NCBI GenBank assembly: GCA_964519615.1
Contig: CAZFIM010000003.1
Span: 1-64,000 of the forward strand
Origin: CAZFIM01 sp964519615
GTDB taxonomy: Bacteria; Chloroflexota; Dehalococcoidia; GIF9; UBA5629
Direction: 5' to 3'
Length of the DNA: 64,000 nucleotides
The notes under the pieces are model-generated. The model saw only the letters and a program-made list of their open reading frames with translations, was not told where the DNA came from and did no database searches. Numbering within the stretch: position 1 is the stretch's first letter; every line of letters begins with the position of its first letter. The position numbers were made by a program, and so were the translations under genes. Shown here piece by piece: positions 62,264 through 64,000 of this stretch.

Positions 62264-62605
62264 TTGACAACACACAACACTACCGCAACAATCAAAGGCG
62301 GCATGGCTACCGGCAGAATTAGTCAAGTCACTGATAAGGAATCTATTGCTGCGCAAATAACCCAACTGGGAATATATAGTTCTATAAACTATCTATGTGA
62401 GGAATGGAATCAATCTTTCCTGATAGTCATTGATCTAAACCCGGATTACCCTGAAAAAGGAAAAAAATTCAGTGTCCGTTTCGCTGATCTTATCGAAGGG
62501 CATGCATCAAAGGACACCATAAACGTTGCTCAATCCAATAAACCGAAACAGATTGCCAGATGGCTGATCGGGAGAAAAGCAACACTCTACAGCAGGCAGC
62601 CCTGA
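62264..62605 (+). CDS. Uncharacterised small protein A, paralogue of 62932-63318
   Basis: This starts at TTG 62264 with AAAGGAG 10 nt upstream, giving 113 residues (ATG 62303 is an alternative). It has no signal or membrane segment. The second half shares a domain with small protein B: LIVIDLNPDYPEKGKKFSV, then a NxKxxQIARWLIGRK(A/G)xLY end. The domain is alpha/beta by pattern, about 80 residues. I do not recognise the family. Each copy has its own promoter and terminator, suggesting separately controlled expression. Confidence 0.6.
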   Translation: MTTHNTTATIKGGMATGRISQVTDKESIAAQITQLGIYSSINYLCEEWNQSFLIVIDLNPDYPEKGKKFSVRFADLIEGHASKDTINVAQSNKPKQIARWLIGRKATLYSRQP

Positions 62606-62660
62606 TACCTTGCTATTCATGACAATAATCGTCACATATAGCAAGGTACTCTCCAAATAT

Positions 62661-62697
62661 AACCGGTAAGCGGGATAACCTCTTACCGGTTTTCCTT
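62661..62697 (+). terminator. Terminator of small protein A
   Basis: AACCGGTAAG (62661-62670) pairs perfectly with CTTACCGGTT (62682-62691) around an 11-nt loop, followed by TTCCTTA. Ten-pair stem, short U tract. Confidence 0.6.
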
Positions 62698-62773
62698 ATT
62701 ACCAGCCAGTGATTTCCACAATTACAGTCATGATTCCCACTGCTGCCGGTACGGCAATAGCTCATTATCGACA

Positions 62774-62801
62774 TTGACTATATTTGCCATTATGATATAA
62801 T
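62774..62801 (+). promoter_or_regulatory. Promoter of small protein B
   Basis: TTGACT (62774-62779), 16-bp spacer, perfect TATAAT (62796-62801). A TTCATGAA palindrome (62803-62810) abuts the -10 box, well placed for a repressor. The leader is about 120 nt; no other gene lies between 62606 and 62931. Confidence 0.6.
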
Positions 62802-62931
62802 ATTCATGAAGCATATATCATATATTAATATTCATGTTTTGTATTTGTTAAACACCGGCCTGGACATTTTTTCTGATTGAACATCACGATGAGAAACAGC
62901 CGGTCATACGCAATTTAATGGAGGATAAAAA

Positions 62932-63318
62932 ATGTTCTGGAACAAAAAGAAATCTGAGGTGAAAACCACTCCCACCCCTGCGGCAGCTGAAAACAGCGCC
63001 GTTCATCAGGAGGCAAAGAAACCTGATGGCAAGAAGCTTTCGAAAAAAGACATCGTCCAGGGGCAAATAGAGATGCTCCAGGCAGGACATGTTCTCAGAT
63101 ATATTACCAAAACATGGTCAGGAACTGATATGATGGTAGTGGAAGTAAATCCCAACTACCCTGATAAAGGCAATAAATATATGGTCAGCTATGAAGAAAT
63201 GGTTGACAACCAGCCGACAGGAAAACGGCAGCATATCGGTGATTCCAATAAGGTCAAACAAGTTACTGAATGGATAGTAAGCAGAAACGGTGAGCTCTAT
63301 ACTGAGCAAAGCAGCTAA
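62932..63318 (+). CDS. Uncharacterised small protein B, paralogue of 62264-62605
   Basis: This 128-residue protein starts at ATG 62932 with GGAGG about 10 nt upstream. The first 45 residues are charged and low-complexity (KKKSEVKTTPTPAAAENS), likely disordered. The remainder matches small protein A: MVVEVNPNYPDKGNKYMVS against LIVIDLNPDYPEKGKKFSV, and KVKQVTEWIVSRNGELYT against PKQIARWLIGRKATLYS. No Cys. Cytosolic by prediction. It carries its own strong promoter and a clear terminator. No known family. Confidence 0.72.
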   Translation: MFWNKKKSEVKTTPTPAAAENSAVHQEAKKPDGKKLSKKDIVQGQIEMLQAGHVLRYITKTWSGTDMMVVEVNPNYPDKGNKYMVSYEEMVDNQPTGKRQHIGDSNKVKQVTEWIVSRNGELYTEQSS

Positions 63319-63622
63319 CAACACCGCCGATTTGTAATATAAGCTGTTACTTAGTCTCCGTACAGATTGATCTGGGATTCTAATATTATTGAGCATGGCA
63401 TAGTAGTGCCATGCTCAATTTTTTTACTGGAACTTATGACGTAGCATTCTTTTTTATGACGTACGAGAACATTCGACTTACGCGTCAATAAACATAAAAA
63501 CCTAAGCCTGCGTCCAAAGAATATATTGAGCTTTCCGCAATAGAAGGGTACAATAGCACACTCGCAAACGGAAGGGACTATTGCCATTAAATGAAATCAT
63601 CTATTATTATTGTAGAAAATAA
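63319..63622. other. Intergenic region between small protein B and the MFS gene (304 bp)
   Basis: The first part holds the strong terminator at 63388-63425. The remainder up to the MFS start shows no clear promoter pair or structured RNA; TATTATTATTGTAGAAAATAAA directly precedes the MFS ATG without a Shine-Dalgarno. Confidence 0.45.
63388..63425 (+). terminator. Strong rho-independent terminator after small protein B
   Basis: TTGAGCATGGCA (63389-63400) and TGCCATGCTCAA (63407-63418) are perfect complements (extended by A63388-T63419) around a TAGTAG loop, followed by seven T. Confidence 0.88.
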
Positions 63623-64000
63623 ATGGGTATAAAAAGCGCTTTTCAACCCAGAGAGAACTTAACGGAGCAGGAAGTCAACCGCGGGTTGAAGTTGTTGAAC
63701 CTGGAAGGTATGACCTCCCTGGGTTTCTTCAGCATTACCACCAGCGGATTCCTCGCGGCTTTCGCGCTGGCGCTTGGTGCCAATAACCTTCAGATAGGTA
63801 TCCTTGCAGCCATACCCTTTATTGTGCAGCCGCTGCAAATTCCGGTGATACTGCTGGTCGAGTATTTTAAACGCCGTAAAATCATCGCTGTCTCCAGCTG
63901 GTTTATCGCCCAGGCCTTATGGTTCCCTGTGGCGCTTATACCCTATTTCATCGAAGCCCCGGGCAGTTGGGCGATCTCGGCTCTGCTCATCTTAATGGCA
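63623..64000 (+). CDS. MFS transporter, 5' part only (window end)
   Basis: Open from ATG 63623 to the end of the window (126 codons). The translation begins MGIKSAFQPRENLTEQEVN and then shows a helix (FFSITTSGFLAAFALALGAN), the NNLQIGILAAIPFIVQPLQ helix pair and a basic loop FKRRK, the start of an MFS fold with motif A-like spacing. The rest lies outside, so subfamily and substrate are open. No Shine-Dalgarno is evident. Confidence 0.7.
   Translation, partial: MGIKSAFQPRENLTEQEVNRGLKLLNLEGMTSLGFFSITTSGFLAAFALALGANNLQIGILAAIPFIVQPLQIPVILLVEYFKRRKIIAVSSWFIAQALWFPVALIPYFIEAPGSWAISALLILMA

Noticed and set aside
1..64000. tRNA, rRNA, CRISPR arrays, insertion sequences or prophage
   Set aside because: No tRNA T-loop/acceptor pairs, no regularly spaced repeats, and no transposase, integrase or phage genes were recognised on reading both strands. 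A tRNAscan or CRISPR search was not possible here.

Overview
The window reads as a bacterial chromosome segment from a draft assembly: a run of 10 N lies inside a gene at 54817-54826. From memory of gene families, the mix fits an anaerobic Chloroflexota, most likely Dehalococcoidia. It includes BNR/Asp-box S-layer-like surface proteins, Ig-like membrane proteins, a NarX/NarL-type two-component system, a class II eukaryote/archaeal-type glycyl-tRNA synthetase, a TGS-GTPase relic, CcdA/TlpA thiol chemistry and NitT/TauT-type ABC transport. That placement is inference; no 16S or other marker is present. No rRNA, tRNA, CRISPR array, prophage or insertion sequence was recognised. Coding density is high on both strands, in short operons.

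Layout. 1-5.7 kb (minus strand): a TetR-controlled drug-efflux operon (TetR, 14-TM MFS pump, methyltransferase, DUF4405 membrane protein), then DegV and TraB-family genes. 6-10.8 kb: a TPR/IPT-like exported protein, a Cthe_2159-like beta-helix lipoprotein, a cysteine-free HesB-like protein and a zinc-ribbon protein. 10.9-14.8 kb (minus): patatin, QueG-like Fe-S protein, SGNH hydrolase and a CDF metal efflux pump. 14.9-18.8 kb (plus): an ABC operon with a molybdate-type ATPase and a DUF364 metal-chelation-type protein. It follows a near-consensus promoter and a structured leader resembling a molybdenum/tungsten-cofactor riboswitch. 18.9-24.4 kb: two large membrane-anchored surface proteins. 24.5-26.7 kb: purine salvage (hpt, ade).

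26.7-30.2 kb (minus): sensor kinase, NarL regulator and a stand-alone receiver. 30.7-38 kb: glyS, a shortened paralogue of the surface protein, a HAD hydrolase, a radical SAM protein, a DUF89 phosphatase and a PiT/DUF47 phosphate module. 38.3-45.3 kb: P2-type Ca-ATPase, ROK sugar kinase, lepA, hemW. 45.5-51.3 kb: metallo-beta-lactamase protein, a collapsed TGS-GTPase pseudogene, ADP-ribosylglycohydrolase, eIF2B-like and NDP-sugar transferase genes, and thioredoxin-CcdA-TlpA. 51.6-56.5 kb (minus): a tight trehalose/osmotic-stress operon, otsA-otsB-mscS-treT. Its mechanosensitive channel carries a tandemly duplicated C-terminal domain. 56.7-61.5 kb: RpoD-type sigma factor, Nfu, sirtuin, CPA2 antiporter. 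61.6-64 kb: a winged-helix protein, two paralogous small proteins of unknown family, and the start of an MFS gene cut by the window end.

The strongest leads are the structured leader plus hybrid ABC operon at 14.9-18.8 kb, the otsA-otsB-MscS-treT operon with the channel's duplicated domain, the GTPase deletion scar at 46.5 kb, and the pair of small paralogues at 62-63 kb.
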